A stretch of 64,000 nucleotides of DNA from Cycas panzhihuaensis (lineage: Eukaryota; Cycadophyta), in NCBI GenBank assembly GCA_023213395.1, contig CM041465.1:149923741-149987740 (forward strand), written 5' to 3'. The position numbers were made by a program, and so were the translations under genes. The notes below the pieces were generated by a model. It saw nothing but the letters and a program-made list of their open reading frames with translations. It was not told the DNA's origin and searched no databases. Position 1 is the first letter of the stretch, and each line of letters starts with the position of its first letter. This document shows, piece after piece, positions 1 through 12,270 of the stretch.

Positions 1-303
1 AATGCTTATGATTCTGAAACCCAACAACCTTCAACCTCCTTCCATGGTTCCACCCAAGAGGGTGAAGATCCCATCTTCTATCCAGGTGATCAAGAGCACC
101 CAAATATCCATCATCTTCCCACACATGATATGAGAGCTTTGTCCCCTATGGAATATCACAACCTTAGTGACAATGCCCATGACGACTACCTTGTGAGGTT
201 TACTTTATATGAGGAGCCTTCAACCTTATATGAGCAAGTAGGAACCCCTTCTACAGATGTGGTGGAAGTGCTTCATCAATGTTTGCAAGCTGCTAGTCTC
301 TAA
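1..303 (+). pseudogene. N-terminal gag/ORF1-like segment of element A (partial)
   Basis: An open frame from the window edge to a TAA at 301-303. It contains the block STQEGEDPIFYPGD, also found in D (near 51790) and, diverged, in C (near 18220, minus strand). The segment is acidic and proline/serine-rich with no recognised domain. In D the matching frame also ends within a few codons of the same place. It is therefore either the N-terminus of gag or a small separate ORF upstream of gag; an extra upstream ORF is known from Ogre-type Tat elements. I cannot decide between these. Confidence 0.6.
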
Positions 304-1940
304 CCACCTCCCAAGTTGTTGGAGAGCATCTTACGAAGTGTGGTGCCCTCTTCTTCCTCATCTACACCTCCATATTCTTCTCACTCAGCATTGCTAACCC
401 CCCCGGGGCCATCCTTCATTGCTTTTTCCTCTTCTTGTGGCCCTCATCTTTTAGGGGCCACTCGAGGTATACCAACTTCCTAAATTAGGTTGAGTATACC
501 TCCTCCTAGCTAGGTAACCACACCTCAACCAACTATAGTCCATCCACCTCCTATTAGACATAGGGGGCTTACGTATCCCCCATTCTCTAGCCATGTGGGC
601 CAAATCCCCATGCGTTTCCAAACCCATCCTAAGGATCCATCTCTTTATCTGCCCTTGGGATACACCTCCCAACCATAGAGGCATGGTAAAGGGAGTTCTT
701 TTCTTGTCTATGGGGTGGACCCTCTTCACCCATATAGTGTTGTACCACCTATAGGTGGTCCATATGGGTAAAATCTTGTCCCACACCCACCTGCTTCCTC
801 TTGTTGCATCTCTTCATATGTAGTGCCTTTGCAAGAAGGATAAATCCCTCCTCAAGGCTCCTACTCCCAAGTCTTCTTTCAATAAGGGTCATACTTCTAA
901 AGGGGGATGGGTCTTTCCTACCCATCTGCCTCTCTTCCAGTTCCTTCACATTCGAGATTAGTCCCTTCCCACCAGGTGGGAGGAAGTTCATATCTCTTTT
1001 TTTATCAAACTTCCCAAGGAGGATTTGGGCACCCTTGCCCACCTCCTCCTTCATCCTTTGTTGATCTAACAGTTTAACCAAGGGCCCATTCCTTCATTGA
1101 CTATAGGTCAACCCCCTTATCCATTGAGGCATTGAGGACCAACTTACTGTCTTATCCTCCTGAGGTACCTAAGTTTGATGGGACCTCTTCTCAAGACCTA
1201 ACAGAATATGTTAGGAGCTTTTCCATGGCGTGTATTGATTATTAGGTCTATGATCATATCTTGATGGAGCTTTTCCTATGTTCTTTACAAGGTAATGCCC
1301 TTAAGTAGTTCTATCGCCTCCCTACGCACTCAATTCACTTATTCCAACAACTCGTAGATGAGTTCGTTAACTACTTTAATGTTGCTCTCCCCTTCATGAG
1401 TGGAATGAAGGCCCTTTTATCCCTTAAACAAGGTCATGAGGAGATGAATCATAACTTTGTTAGGTGTTTTCATGATCTCCTTCATTCCATAAAAGTCACC
1501 TTGCTTGAGGAGCTAAAAAGAGATCTTTTTGTAAACGATCTTCGTCTCGAGGTATATGTTGAGCTTCTCAAAATGGGGGTAACAACATATGACTCCACTA
1601 TATCCAAGTATTTGGCTCTTGAGGCTATTGAGATCTAAGCGGGTCTTAAGAAGCCTCTCAAATCGTCACAACAACGTGAGGCACCCTCTCCATCTCATGA
1701 CATCAAAACTCAACAACCCCTAAAGTCTTTAACCCATTCGATGGAAAAGACTTTAGACCCATTAACATCCACCATATGTTCCTTTAATTGTACAATGAAG
1801 GAGCTTAAGCTCCAAGCTCCTCCTACATCACCAACCTTTTATAAACCTATTCATTAAGCTTCTGAAGCAGCACCTCCCAAGAATGGAAATACCTATGCTT
1901 CTCAAACAAGGAAGTCAAACTCTTCCTTAGAGAAGAAATG
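304..1940 (+). pseudogene. gag (capsid) remnant of element A
   Basis: Roughly 304-1130 is a proline/serine-rich linker broken by several stops. The capsid-like core (retrotransposon gag family) lies at about 1140-1640: a KFDGTSSQD block, then the FSMACIDY region, QLVDEFVNYF, LLSLKQGHEEMN and a conserved leucine-rich tail. Stops interrupt it (for example at the tryptophan position after ACIDY and before FYRLP). A charged, low-complexity tail follows to about 1940. In an active element this protein would form the virus-like particle. The copy is non-functional. Confidence 0.8.
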
Positions 1941-3051
1941 ATGCTCTATTCATGGCGAATGCCTCCATGAGGATTCATAATGTAGGGCACAACATTTCAA
2001 ATCTACTCTACATTATGATTTCTCTCCCAAATGGGTGTTTAGGCCCAATCTAAACCAACCCATTCATAGAGATCCCTTCTGTAAACATAGGGAATAAGAT
2101 CAGCACACCCAACAAAGGGGGAATTAGAATAGGGGAAGATCTCCTAACCTTCATCCTGTGCAAGCTAAAGGGAAGGGGGTAAGAAACTCCTCCTCCTCCT
2201 TTAGTTCTCGCCATCAAACCCCTTCCTGGTCTCAGTCCCAAAATAAGGGAAAGAGAGTTATCCAAATGCTTAAGACCACACCCCCATATGCTTTGACTCA
2301 GTCTCAAGTGGCTAAAGAGGCCATAGGTTCCTGTTCTTCGACTTAACTTGATCCCCCTTTAGAAAACCCTCCTTCAAAGATTCTACCACTCCCCAAGACC
2401 ATCCTAGTTCACCCTAGTTGCTATGATTTTCGAAGGGCGCTTCCCCAACTTGTTGGGAAGGGGAAACCCTTCTCCATCGTAGATGAGCTTCATATCATGG
2501 CTACCAGGATGTCTATGATGAATGTCTTAAGTAGTTGTCTAGAGCAGCGTGCTCTCCTCTTGGAGACTTTAGGGTTAGTGGATGCTTCTATCCATATTTT
2601 AGGTGTTACGCCAAGTTAGAAACCCATTATCTCTTTTAACCTTAAAGATCTCTCCCTGACCAATGAAAGGGAATACCAATGGCACTACCCTTTCACTATA
2701 TCCATAGACACTCCTGAGTGTACTCTTTGAAAAACTATTGTCTACAATAGTTCTTCCACTAATGCTATACCTTTATACATTATGCAAGAGGTAGGCATAG
2801 CAACTCTCAATCCCATCTCGTGGCATTGTTAAGGCTACGATAGTAGCAAGAAAACACCTTTAGGTTATGTTTCCATCCCTCTTATCCTTAAGGACAAAAC
2901 CATCCTCGCTGACATTGTGGTCCTTGACATAGACGTGGATTGCAATCTTTTGTTATGACATCTGTGGCTTGATCAAATGGGAGTTATATATTCATCTCAT
3001 TGGGGACAACTCAAATTCATCCACGAAGGATGAATGAAGGTTGTTCCTTGA
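1941..3051 (+). pseudogene. Zinc-knuckle and aspartic protease remnant of element A
   Basis: Near 1940 a CSIHGECLHEDS block marks the nucleic-acid-binding C/H motif at the end of gag; the preceding Trp is TGA. A basic Ser/Arg-rich stretch follows, then the protease region (about 2400-3051). The active-site block, DNGSSVNAMP in D, reads YNSSSTNAIP here, so the catalytic Asp and Gly are both lost. The downstream block around VVLDIDVDCN, with WLDQMG after it, is recognisable. The frame ends at a TGA (3049-3051) at the same codon as in elements C and D. Confidence 0.75.
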
Positions 3052-5173
3052 GAGCCTCCTCTCACCAAACAATCATACCAATCCTAACAAGTATCTCATG
3101 ATCCAACAAAGGGTAATAAAGGCCCATCCGTCCATGCTTCCACTTATACTATTGACATTCCTAGTACATCTTATCTAGAAGAAGGTCTTTCACCTTCTTC
3201 CTCTAACCTTATTTATTTCACCCCTATTAGTGTAGGGAGCTATGGGTACCTCACCATTTTAAGTGACGACGAGTCTGACAATAAGGATGAGAATATCCCT
3301 CATCCCATATCCCTCCTAAATATGAGTAGGGAGCATTCACTTCATTTTAGGTCCTGACCTTAAGCTTCTTTCGTTGAAAAGCCTAGTCCTCTTACTGAGT
3401 CATATGTTGCTACTCCTATCTCTTGTGTGATGCCCCATGTCGTTTCATCTTCTATCTCATCACCCTCCTCAAGTGATGCAGTTAGGGAATCCTCTATCCC
3501 ATGTCACAGGAGGTTTCCCTCTTACTCTTCTAAAGAGCCCCCTGATTATGTTAAGTGGTGGGTTGATCACTATGGTCCCATAGCTCCTCCTGCTCCTCAT
3601 TCCTCGTCTTCTCTAAGCATAACTATCCATGGGATAGACTACTTCGAGAATGATGAGGTGTTGTTAGAGAATTTAGTAGGCTCCATGCCCAACCTCCCTC
3701 CTAGTCACCATAAACTTGGTTACTGGAAGATTCTAACCCTTAGGTCACCCTTAGTTGACCTAAGTCAACCTAGTTCCTCTTCGCCCCTTCCTATTGACTA
3801 AGCCCACCTTCATTTTGAGGAAGGGAATACCATGTGTATAGGGGCAACTAAGGACATCATCCTCACTCCTAGCAAGGTCATTAAGGTGGGAGTGGAATGT
3901 TCCTCTAAAGAGATGAAGGAATACACCCTTCTTTTTTAGGAGTTCCGTGATATTTTCACATGGGATTACACTGATATGAAGGGAATAAACCCTTATATTG
4001 TCACCCATAACCTTACCATTATCCCAGGTGTTCGCCCTATGCGACAAAATCAATGCCTCCTCCATCCTAAACTATCTATCGCTGTGAAGATGGAAGATGA
4101 AAAACTCTTGGATGCAGGGTTGATCACCTCCATCGATTACCCTAAGTAGGTCTCAAATATCATTCCCATTACTAAAAAGAATCAGATAATTCAGATATGC
4201 ATTGATTTCCATAATATTAATAACACATGCCCTAAAGACAACTTTTTTTTACCTTTTATTAATCAAATCATCAATCAAACCACTAGATTTAAAGTCATGT
4301 CTTTGATGGATGGCCTCTCAGGGTACAACCAAATCTAGATTTCTCCCGAAGACCATCACAAAATGGCCTTCACCACTTCTTGGGGTACCTTCACTTACAA
4401 AGTGATGCCCTTTAGACTAAAAAATATAGGTGCCACTTACCAAAGGGCAATACAATTCATCTTCTATGACCTCATAAATAAAACTCTCAAGGTCTTCATG
4501 GATAACATGATAGGTCTTTCACGTAAAAAGGTCCATCATCCCAATGATTTATATGCCATCTTTACTAGATGTCGTAAATATCATGCTAGCTTGAATCCTC
4601 TTAAATGTATGTTTGCCATAACAGCTGGCAAACTCATAGGTTTCTTTGTTTCAAAACAAGGAATCTATATTGACCCCGATAAAGTCAAGGCCATCCTTGA
4701 CATGCCTCCACCCAAGACTTAACGAAAAATCAAGTCGTTCTTGGGTAGGATGGGCTTCCTTAGGCATTTCTTGGTAAACTTTGCCACAAACACTAAACCC
4801 CTCACTAACTTATTGAAGAACGAGAGCCCATTTGTTTGGTCTCCAAAGGCCTAGGAAGATTTCCAAGAGCTCAAAATAGCCTTGCTTCTGCCCTAAGTTT
4901 AGCGCCTCCTCTCTTCGATCAACCCTTTATCCTTTACACCTCATCTGCTGATGAATCCTTAGGGTCTTGCTTGCCCAGGAGGATGATTCGAGAACTGAGA
5001 GGGCCATCTATTTCCTTAGTCACACCTTAGTTATTGCTGAGCTCAATTATTCCATTATCAAGAAGGAATGCCTCGCCTTAGTTCACACAACTAAGAAATT
5101 TAGGCATTACTTGCTCGGTAATATCACTCAAATAGTTGTCCAATTTAATCCCTTGAGATACCTCCTAACCTGA
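3052..5173 (+). pseudogene. Reverse transcriptase and first RNase H remnant of element A
   Basis: After an acidic linker containing HGIDYFENDE (about 3610-3660), the RT runs from about 3960 to 4830. Recognisable blocks are LLDAGLITSIDYPK, ICIDF, MSLMDGLSGYNQI and MAFTTSWGTFTYKVMPF. The catalytic box reads FMDN instead of FMDD, so the second Asp is lost. The linked RNase H (about 4830-5173) keeps AELNYSIIKKECLALVH and FRHYLL, with frame changes near 4950. D gives the expected order. Several in-frame stops remain. Confidence 0.85.
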
Positions 5174-5439
5174 TCCAACTTGACTAGTAGGATTAGCAAA
5201 TGGGTCATGCTCCTTTAAGAATACAATCTTTAAATTGTTAATGGGAAATCAAAGAAGGGGATGGTGGTCATTGAGCAACTAGTCAATGCCCTTATTCCTA
5301 ACTCTTCCAATACTCCTATTGACAATTCCTTGCTGGACGAGCCTATCTTTTCTATCCAAGACTTGTCCCCCCATTCATTGGCTAATAACAAGTAGTATGG
5401 GGATATTATATGATACCTTACTGAATAGTAGTATCATCC

Positions 5440-6635
5440 TAATGCTAATGACAAGGTGAGGTCATAAGTTAGGGCTACTACTAGGTAATACTTCCTCATA
5501 GAGGAAGTGTTGTACAAGAGATTCTTCGATGGGGTTCTCCTTCGCTGCGTAACCCCCAACGAAGCAAACCAGATACTTCGTAAATGCCATAATGATATTT
5601 GTGGGGACCACTTGAGGGGCCAATCCATGGGCTAGAGGATCCTCTACATGGGTTATTACTGGTTGTCCCTCTTCAAGGATGCTTATGCTTATGCCTTACG
5701 ATGTCATAGGTGTCAGGAACATGCCAACACCATCCATTCGCCTTCTGAGGCCTTACACCCAATTCTCTCTATGGCTATTTTTCTAGTGGGGATTGGATCT
5801 CATTGGAGCCATAACCCCTCCTTCTTCCTTGTAGCATAAGTTTATCTTGACTGGGATGGAGTACTCTACTAAATGGGCTGAAGTGGTCCCCTTGTCTTCC
5901 ATTATTGGTAAGACTATAGCTACCTTCATTTACCAGCACATTATCTATCGATTTGGGGTCCTTGATATCCTAATCATAGATAATGGCACTCTGTTTTGTA
6001 ATAAAGAGATGGACGAACTTTGTGGGAAGTTTAGGATATCCCACAAGACTTCTTCTTCTAATTACCCTTAGGCCAATGGCTAAATTGAGTCTTTCAACAA
6101 AACTCTTATTAACATCCTGAACAAAACTGTCGCCTAATCCCAAAGGGATTAACACCTTCAACTTCCTTCTACTCTATGGCCATACCATACTTCCATCTGC
6201 ACAACCACCAAGATGACTCTATTCTCCCTTATAAATGGAACCGAGGCAGTCCTCACCTTGGAAGTTGAAATCCCCTCCTTATATGTTTCCCTTTGAGGTC
6301 TCATTGACAAGGAATCATATTGCTAGGCCCACCTCCTTAACCTCAAAGCCTTAGACGAGATATGTTTGATCGCATATCAAGTGAATCTTGCCTCTAAAGC
6401 CAGGGCACCAAGAATGTATGATAAATGTCTTCATCCTCACCCTTTATATCCTAGGGACCAAGTCCTCAAGCTAGAATACCTCCATGATTGCTTGTCTAAA
6501 TTTGGGCCTAAATAGGTCGGTCCTTTCATCATTCTTAAGAGCCTCGACAATGGCGCCTATAGGATAGTGACTCTAAAAGGTCTCGAATTTGAGAAGGTTA
6601 TCAATGGTAAATTCTTAAAGAAATTTTATGTATGA
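5440..6635 (+). pseudogene. Integrase remnant of element A
   Basis: The H2C2 zinc-binding part is visible around 5590-5730 (CHNDICG, then CHRCQEHAN). The catalytic core has the GLDLIGA block (about 5790), IIDNGTLFCNKE (about 5975) and ANG*IESFNKTL (about 6075), that is, the D, D and E positions with a stop before the last. The C-terminal part (LHPHPLYPRDQVLKLEYL, then NGKFLKKFYV) ends at a TGA at 6633-6635. Frames shift several times. Integrase would insert the cDNA; this copy is inactive. Confidence 0.85.
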
Positions 6636-7559
6636 CCTTCCCTACTCCCAAGTAGACTAGGCATCCCCCTCCATCGCGGTCTAAAATGAGCCTACACTAC
6701 CACTCTAAGCATGTCCTCATTCCCCCTAACCACAAGTGGAATGGTAGCTTAGAGTGGCCTCTCAACTTTATGGTTTTATCACTTGCATTACATCTTTTGT
6801 TTCACTCCCAAGGGAAACCTCTCCTTTCCTAGTTAGGGCATGCAAACTTCCTTCACTCTTGAGCTTGGAATTATTTCCCAACTAGGGCATTTTTCTTGAG
6901 TATCTATACTCCCCCTTTTATTGTCATTTCCTTTGTATATTTATTATGCTCCTTCGATAGACATGCATAGCTTTCCCATCCTAGCCTTATACATATCTAT
7001 CATTGATACATATGGTAATCGTGTATGCCCACTGTGAGTGTGGTGTTGTATGAAACGAAACACGAGTATCATCTACACATGATCTAACAACAAAAACCAT
7101 ACATAACAATTAATTAAAACCATTATAATGCGTAATGGCTCATGCACCTATACACCCATATCCGCATGCACCTATCTCTCTATGCATATATATAAACAAA
7201 CAAATAATATAACAAAGCATTGGTATTACAAAGCCATCATAACATCATGGGTCAAATGGGATACCAATTGACCCCCATCTATATATACATAAATCATACC
7301 ATACAACAAGGTCATATAGTACATCATCATCTAGGCATCATGCCTTAGGAAGCTGGAATCCTTGTAGGGAGGAGTACAATCATGTGTCTACATATGGTGA
7401 GACTCCCTAGAGGTCCAATGCTTTCTTACCCAAAATCAATAATATACCAAAGTCCTCCTCGATGCCTTGCCCTTAGGGGGTATCATCTCCTCACCTGTGA
7501 GACCCCTCACTAGGAGACCACATGCCTCCTAGCCTCCTACAACATCTCTATGAGCTCCC
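6636..7559 (+). other. Non-coding spacer between integrase and antisense ORF (element A)
   Basis: No coding capacity recognised on either strand. It corresponds to 58285-59088 of element D, including a conserved stretch near 7330-7400 (cf. D 58850-58920). Confidence 0.6.
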
Positions 7560-9384
7560 TGCCTCAATCTCCTCATCTCGATGTCTCCTTTGGGTCACTA
7601 TCGTAGTATAGTTGTGAGATCTTCTCCATGATGACTTGGTGGTGATCTTCTATACTAGTTGATCATATCTTGCCTAGATATAATCCCTCTCCCCATCTTC
7701 TCTTCAGAGATTTTCCTCTAGCATGGTGATCTAAATCCTACTCTCCATATCTCCCCTTGTTGCTCCTCCTCCTTGGGCCTTTAGTGCCTGGACCCAGCCT
7801 TGTAGGGTGTCCCTCTCTACTGCTAGTTGGTCTCTCTCCGACTTGAAGTCCATCTAGAGTGCCTTGTAACTGTCTTGTCCTCACCTGGTGCCCTTGGGAC
7901 TCTACTGCCTATATATCCCTAACTCTTGTCAGTGGGGTGAATGTTGTTGTGTATGGACTTGCAGATCGAGGCTCCTCGCTATCTAAGATGGGAGGTTATC
8001 CCTTTGCGTAGACCTCAGGGAACAAATCATAGACTATTGCCTCCAGTAGCCTTGCCATCTTTGATGCTCTTGCCAAACTATACATAACATGTGTTAGTCT
8101 AATAAATAAAAGCAAATAAATCATTTAAGTAGTTAGTAATCAAAAAGACGTCGAGTTAGGGTAGTGTCTCACCTCCTAGGATGGCTATCTCCTATGCTCT
8201 CACAATCACCTCCTTTATAGGAGTTCCTCTACTACTGCCTCCATCACCTCTACCTCCGGCACTATCTCATCTACTACCTGGGCTTTTGGAGCACCTCCTA
8301 CCTCTAATCCCTCCTCTTTAGGAACTCCTCCCTCTACCATAACTATCGTTGTCTCCAATATTTCCACCATAGCCATTATTGCTGCTAGAGCTCTACCCAT
8401 AACTCTCCCTCTACTTATTAGCATGTGTGAGGGTCTACCCCTCCTTGTAGGTGCTGATGGGCCTACCTCACCTCCTACGGCTCCTAATGGGCTTGCCCTA
8501 TCACCTCAATCATTGCCTCTACCCTCATCAGGCTCATCCCCTAGCTCTCCTGCTGCATCATCACTCTCTTAGTATATCCCTCTATATGGGTCCACTGTGT
8601 AGTCCGCTAGAGTGGGTAAATTGAGTGACGTTGCCTCCATCGGCCTTTGCACATAAGCCTGGTCCTCCATCCCTCTCAACCTAGTCTGTAATTTATGGAC
8701 TATAGGTGTGTGTGCCAAAATAGGATGTGGTCCTCTTAATGGTTCCACCACTCTGAAGTGGTTGAAGAACCAGCACTATAACAAAGCATAGTAAGAGAAT
8801 CCTCCTCTTCTTATTACCTGGATCTGATCCAACTATGCTACTAGGTTGGCTGCCTAATCTAGCCTCTCACCTGCTTCACACCTCTGAAGTATAGCCATCC
8901 ATCCTCCTGGTATATTTTTGTAATTATATTTTCGAGAGATCTAGAATAGAATAGCCAATGTGATGAGTTTCCTCACTTGAGGAACTCTAGATAGTACCAT
9001 CACTTGGATCGACACATCTTATCGATCCCACCTACCCTGTCTAGTAAAGTAAGTGGTTGCCTCTGTGTGGGCAGCATTTGTACTAAGCAATGTACCCAGT
9101 GATGTCAGTGCTCTTCCCACCGATATGCCCAAGATCTTCCTAATATCTCCTAGAATGATAGTGATGTCCCCTGCCTGGGGAAGATGGAAGACATGTCTTT
9201 GCTGATCCTAATGGGAGATTATATCAACTAGGACATACTAGTTAGATGTATATTGGGGCATCCTGATAACCTTCAGGAGCTCGCAACATCTCAAGGTCGC
9301 CTTATCGTGCCTTGTCATCATCTCTATAAAACTAAGCATAGCCATCCCAATATTTTTATGGTTTTCAACCATGATAACTGCCTA
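7560..9384 (-). pseudogene. Antisense ORF of element A with plant-mobile-domain-like N-part
   Basis: The minus strand encodes a protein matching the antisense frame of D (59089-60870). From its start (right to left): a PMD-like block with GMAMLSFIEM, MPQYTSN and HVFHLPQAGD (about 9380-9090); PGGWMAILQRCEAGER (about 8910); GPHPILAHTPIVHK, TRLRGMEDQAYVQRP and MEATSLNLPTLADYT (8750-8590); an acidic/low-complexity stretch; and the C-terminal part matching D 59565-59089. Stops break it. An AG acceptor-like end (TTTGTAGGCAG) precedes the first conserved codons near 9384, as in D. The PMD assignment rests on the FHLP-G-(M/I)-T-x2-D(I/V) pattern. PMD-type extra ORFs in Ty3/gypsy elements are known as a phenomenon; the role of this one is unknown. 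Confidence 0.7.
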
Positions 9385-10627
9385 CAAATAATCCAAAGGT
9401 CAATTAAAACACCTTCTACTATTTGTCATGCTATACCTTTAGATGCCTTATACTCCATCAGAATGAGCAAAGTCATCCATCGGGCCTCATTTCTTTCTTT
9501 TTCCACTATCTATCCTCTACCTCATGTCAAACTCTGTGGTACCACATATATTAACATAGGCCCTATTGAGAAAATCCTATTTTCTCAGCGTCCCCACTGC
9601 AAACTTCACAACATCATGATCTTTATCACAGGGCCATTGTTTAGGGAGGGGGATGCCCTAAAAACTTAAAATTTTTATATGAGTGGGTCAAGGCTTGGTC
9701 CACTAGGACTAGGGCTACCTAATACCCTAGTCCTCCCCCTCCGTGGGCCTCATTGAAGCTTCAGGAGGTTCCAATTTGCCCTTATAGGGCTAAAACTAAG
9801 CTAGAAAACTATGAAAAAGCCATTAAATTAAAGTGATGAAATGAAATAGTCAGGGAATGATCCACTCACTCGATCAGTTCTAGCTACCATTATCTCCTTC
9901 TCCTAGTCTTATAGGTTATCTCTGCACCTCAATCTAATGGCCATATCTCCTATAAAGTGCTCCTAAATCTTAGTAGGGCTTCACTCCATAGAAGGGAGGG
10001 CTCTAGATTGATCGTGGGGCTGTGAAAAAGAATCTTATTTTCACCCTCCTCCTTTTATATACATAGGGTCCTGGGGGGTACTTTCTCCTTTTCCCTTACC
10101 ATGATAGCCCTCAATACCATTTCCTTACACTCATTTACTTTGCTTTTAGGGTTTGTCCCTTGTTTTTCTCTTGTAGCCTCCATTTTAAGCTCTTTTGGCA
10201 CATTTATGATGACCCCTTCAGTCTCCTAGAGGTCCTTTCTTTCTTGTTTTTTGTGCCACTCTAAAACATGTTCATGTTTATACTCCTTTGACTCATTTTA
10301 ACATCTTAGATCCATTTTTGCTATCCATTCGAGACTTTGAGGCTCCCAGGGGAAGCGCCTCCCTATTTTTTGACCTCTTTTGGCCTTTCTCATGACCCTT
10401 GGGAGCCCTAAAGGAGCTTTCTCACTATCTTTTCCTCGCCTTTTCGTTAGGTAGGCTTCCTCAAGCCTGGTAGCCTTCTCTTAGGGCTCTCCTATCCTCT
10501 TATGATCCATATTCATAGTATTTTAAGTTGTTGTAGCCCTGTCGCTACGTGCTTTCCTTCTCCTCACTTTTTGACCTTCCCATTACTATTTCTTTTGTCG
10601 TTTGATACAAACCCTACTCTTTTTGCT
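9385..10627 (+). other. Spacer with short palindromes between antisense ORF and second RNase H (element A)
   Basis: No supported gene; the plus-strand open frame at 9253-9669 is the reverse of the antisense ORF and its upstream region. It contains a perfect 12-bp palindrome, TGTGGTACCACA, at 9535-9546, and a hairpin with 9-bp perfect arms at 9567-9575 and 9579-9587. Their position matches the palindrome cluster at 61010-61096 of element D. Confidence 0.6.
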
Positions 10628-11050
10628 ATGGTATTACTCATCTTCACTGACGGAGGAAGTCGTGGTAATCTAGGACCTTCTACTACCACATGGATCCTTC
10701 GTGGCCCCTCCAGATATGACTATATGCATTCTGGAATCTTTCTCCCTGAGGCCATAAATAATAAAACTGAATATACAATTGTTATCAAGGCCCTTACTAA
10801 TACACTTCGCTTCCACCATGGTCCCATCATCCTCTTTTATGACTCTCAGATCATCATATCACAACTAACCTAGGCTTACTTAGTATGTTACCCACAATTG
10901 AGAGCCCTCACCTCGACTGCCAGATCTCTTTTATCTCATTTCTCTTCCATGGATATTCAACATATCCCTCGAGACTTAAACATTAAGGTAGATGGCCTTG
11001 TTCGTCGTATCCTTGAGTGTTGCCTCTCCCTTTTGGATGATCTTTCCTAG
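10628..11050 (+). pseudogene. Archaeal-type RNase H (aRNH) remnant of element A
   Basis: A second, free-standing RNase H-like frame of 141 codons from an ATG at 10628 to a TAG at 11048-11050. Blocks: FTDGGSRGNLGPS (first catalytic Asp), NNKTEY (the catalytic Glu of NNEAxY is Lys here), FYDSQIIISQL (Asp) and DLNIKVDGLV (Asp region). One internal TAG at 10871-10873 replaces a Gln. This archaeal-type RNase H is the hallmark of Tat elements, in addition to the gypsy RNase H fused to RT. Here it lies about 4 kb downstream of integrase. Loss of the Glu alone would inactivate it. Confidence 0.85.
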
Positions 11051-11120
11051 GTAGCCTAATAATTTGCTCGATCGCCCAGGCTCTAGGATCATCCTATCCT
11101 CCACTTGTGATTCCTTTGTA

Positions 11121-11162
11121 CCTCTGAAAATAGACCACTAATGAGGTTAAACTATGGTGACC
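11121..11162 (+). promoter_or_regulatory. Conserved non-coding block shared with D (62539-62580)
   Basis: A stretch of about 42 bp downstream of the aRNH that is clearly better conserved between A and D than its surroundings. Both contain CACTAATGAGGT or CTACTAATGAGGT followed by AAACTATGGTG. Function unknown. Confidence 0.45.
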
Positions 11163-11531
11163 ACCAGGTTTGTTTCTCTATCTTATCCTTTGTACCATCT
11201 ATGGTACGAGGACCTTACATTCTAGTCCCTACATGTATGTACCTCTTACTTATATTAGCTTGTTAATTGTATTCATGACTTTAAGCATCACTTATCTTGC
11301 ATAGGTGCGATGGGGGCATCCCCCTCATCCAATCTTTCTTTTATTAGATTCTAGGGCAACACATAGGCAACCCTTATACTGCCCTTTTTCTCTCATTGTC
11401 TATGCATTTTGCCACAATACCTACCACTCCCTTGGATGACGACACCTTTTTATGTTGATGCACGATACTAACCTTTGTGTTGATAATATTTGCTATTGCT
11501 CCATGCTTCTGAGCAACGAGGCTCTACTGCC

Positions 11532-11541
11532 AAGGGGGCAG
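11532..11541 (+). promoter_or_regulatory. Polypurine tract of element A
   Basis: AAGGGGGCAG lies directly before the TGTTTC start of the 3' LTR, the expected plus-strand DNA priming site. Confidence 0.75.
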
Positions 11542-12070
11542 TGTTTCTAGGCTATTGAGAATGGACATGGATAACACCTCTTAGGTAAGCACAGGTACAT
11601 CTTTAACCTCACCTTTCATTTACTTTAGAATATAATTAAATATCCAGTAGACATATTCTGCATGATATTGATTGTCTGCATGGTTAGCATGCTTGGCTTG
11701 CCTATCTTTTTATGCTTATAACTATTATTTTAGCCAATGACGACTCAAGACAAACATCCCATGGCACAATATAGCCCTCCATCATACCTCCACAACACTC
11801 TCAAGTACTTTTAGGATCCCATAGCCCACTTTTAACTGTCTTTTGGCATTATGTGATCCCTAACACCCTATTTTAGGCTTGATCACCCTCTTGCTTGTCT
11901 CTTGTCCTACATTGGAGACTAATCACCACCTATTCTTTGCTTGTTGAGGTCCCACCAACACATAAAGTCTTCTAAATGCCTTGCCAACCTAGTATTCTAC
12001 TCTGTCTGGGTCTAGGACCTTTTATTTGGGGGCTTATGAGGCCCCTCTTTATTTTTTTGCCATGTTTTGA

Positions 12071-12152
12071 GTGCACCGTGGTGTTGTTTATGGTACCATA
12101 GCAAACTTTATGGTACTGTAAAGTTTGACATGGTGCAACTGTCTATTTGAAT
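12071..12152 (+). repeat. 20-bp GGTAC repeat units in U3 of A
   Basis: TGGTACC (12091), TGGTACT (12111) and TGGTGCA (12131) recur exactly every 20 bp, with a weaker unit from 12071. One unit pair makes the imperfect palindrome AAACTTTATGGTACTGTAAA (from 12104). The array matches the one in D at 49321-49400. Confidence 0.6.
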
Positions 12153-12260
12153 TCTCAACCTGGCAATGGCTAGTTTCGCATTTATTATGAAACTAACGCA
12201 TCATAATGGGTTGTTTCCCACCTAGGGTGATTCTTAATCACTGGATAGACTAGAATTAGG

Positions 12261-12270
12261 TATAAAAACC
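12261..12270 (+). promoter_or_regulatory. TATA box of the A 3' LTR
   Basis: TATAAAAACC lies at the same relative place as TATTTAAG in the D LTRs (49513 and 63503), after the conserved U3 block. It is the likely core promoter. Confidence 0.55.

Noticed and set aside
9253-9669. 138-codon plus-strand open frame in element A
   Set aside because: It is the complement of the PMD-like antisense ORF and its upstream region; the minus-strand protein is conserved in D, the plus-strand one is not.
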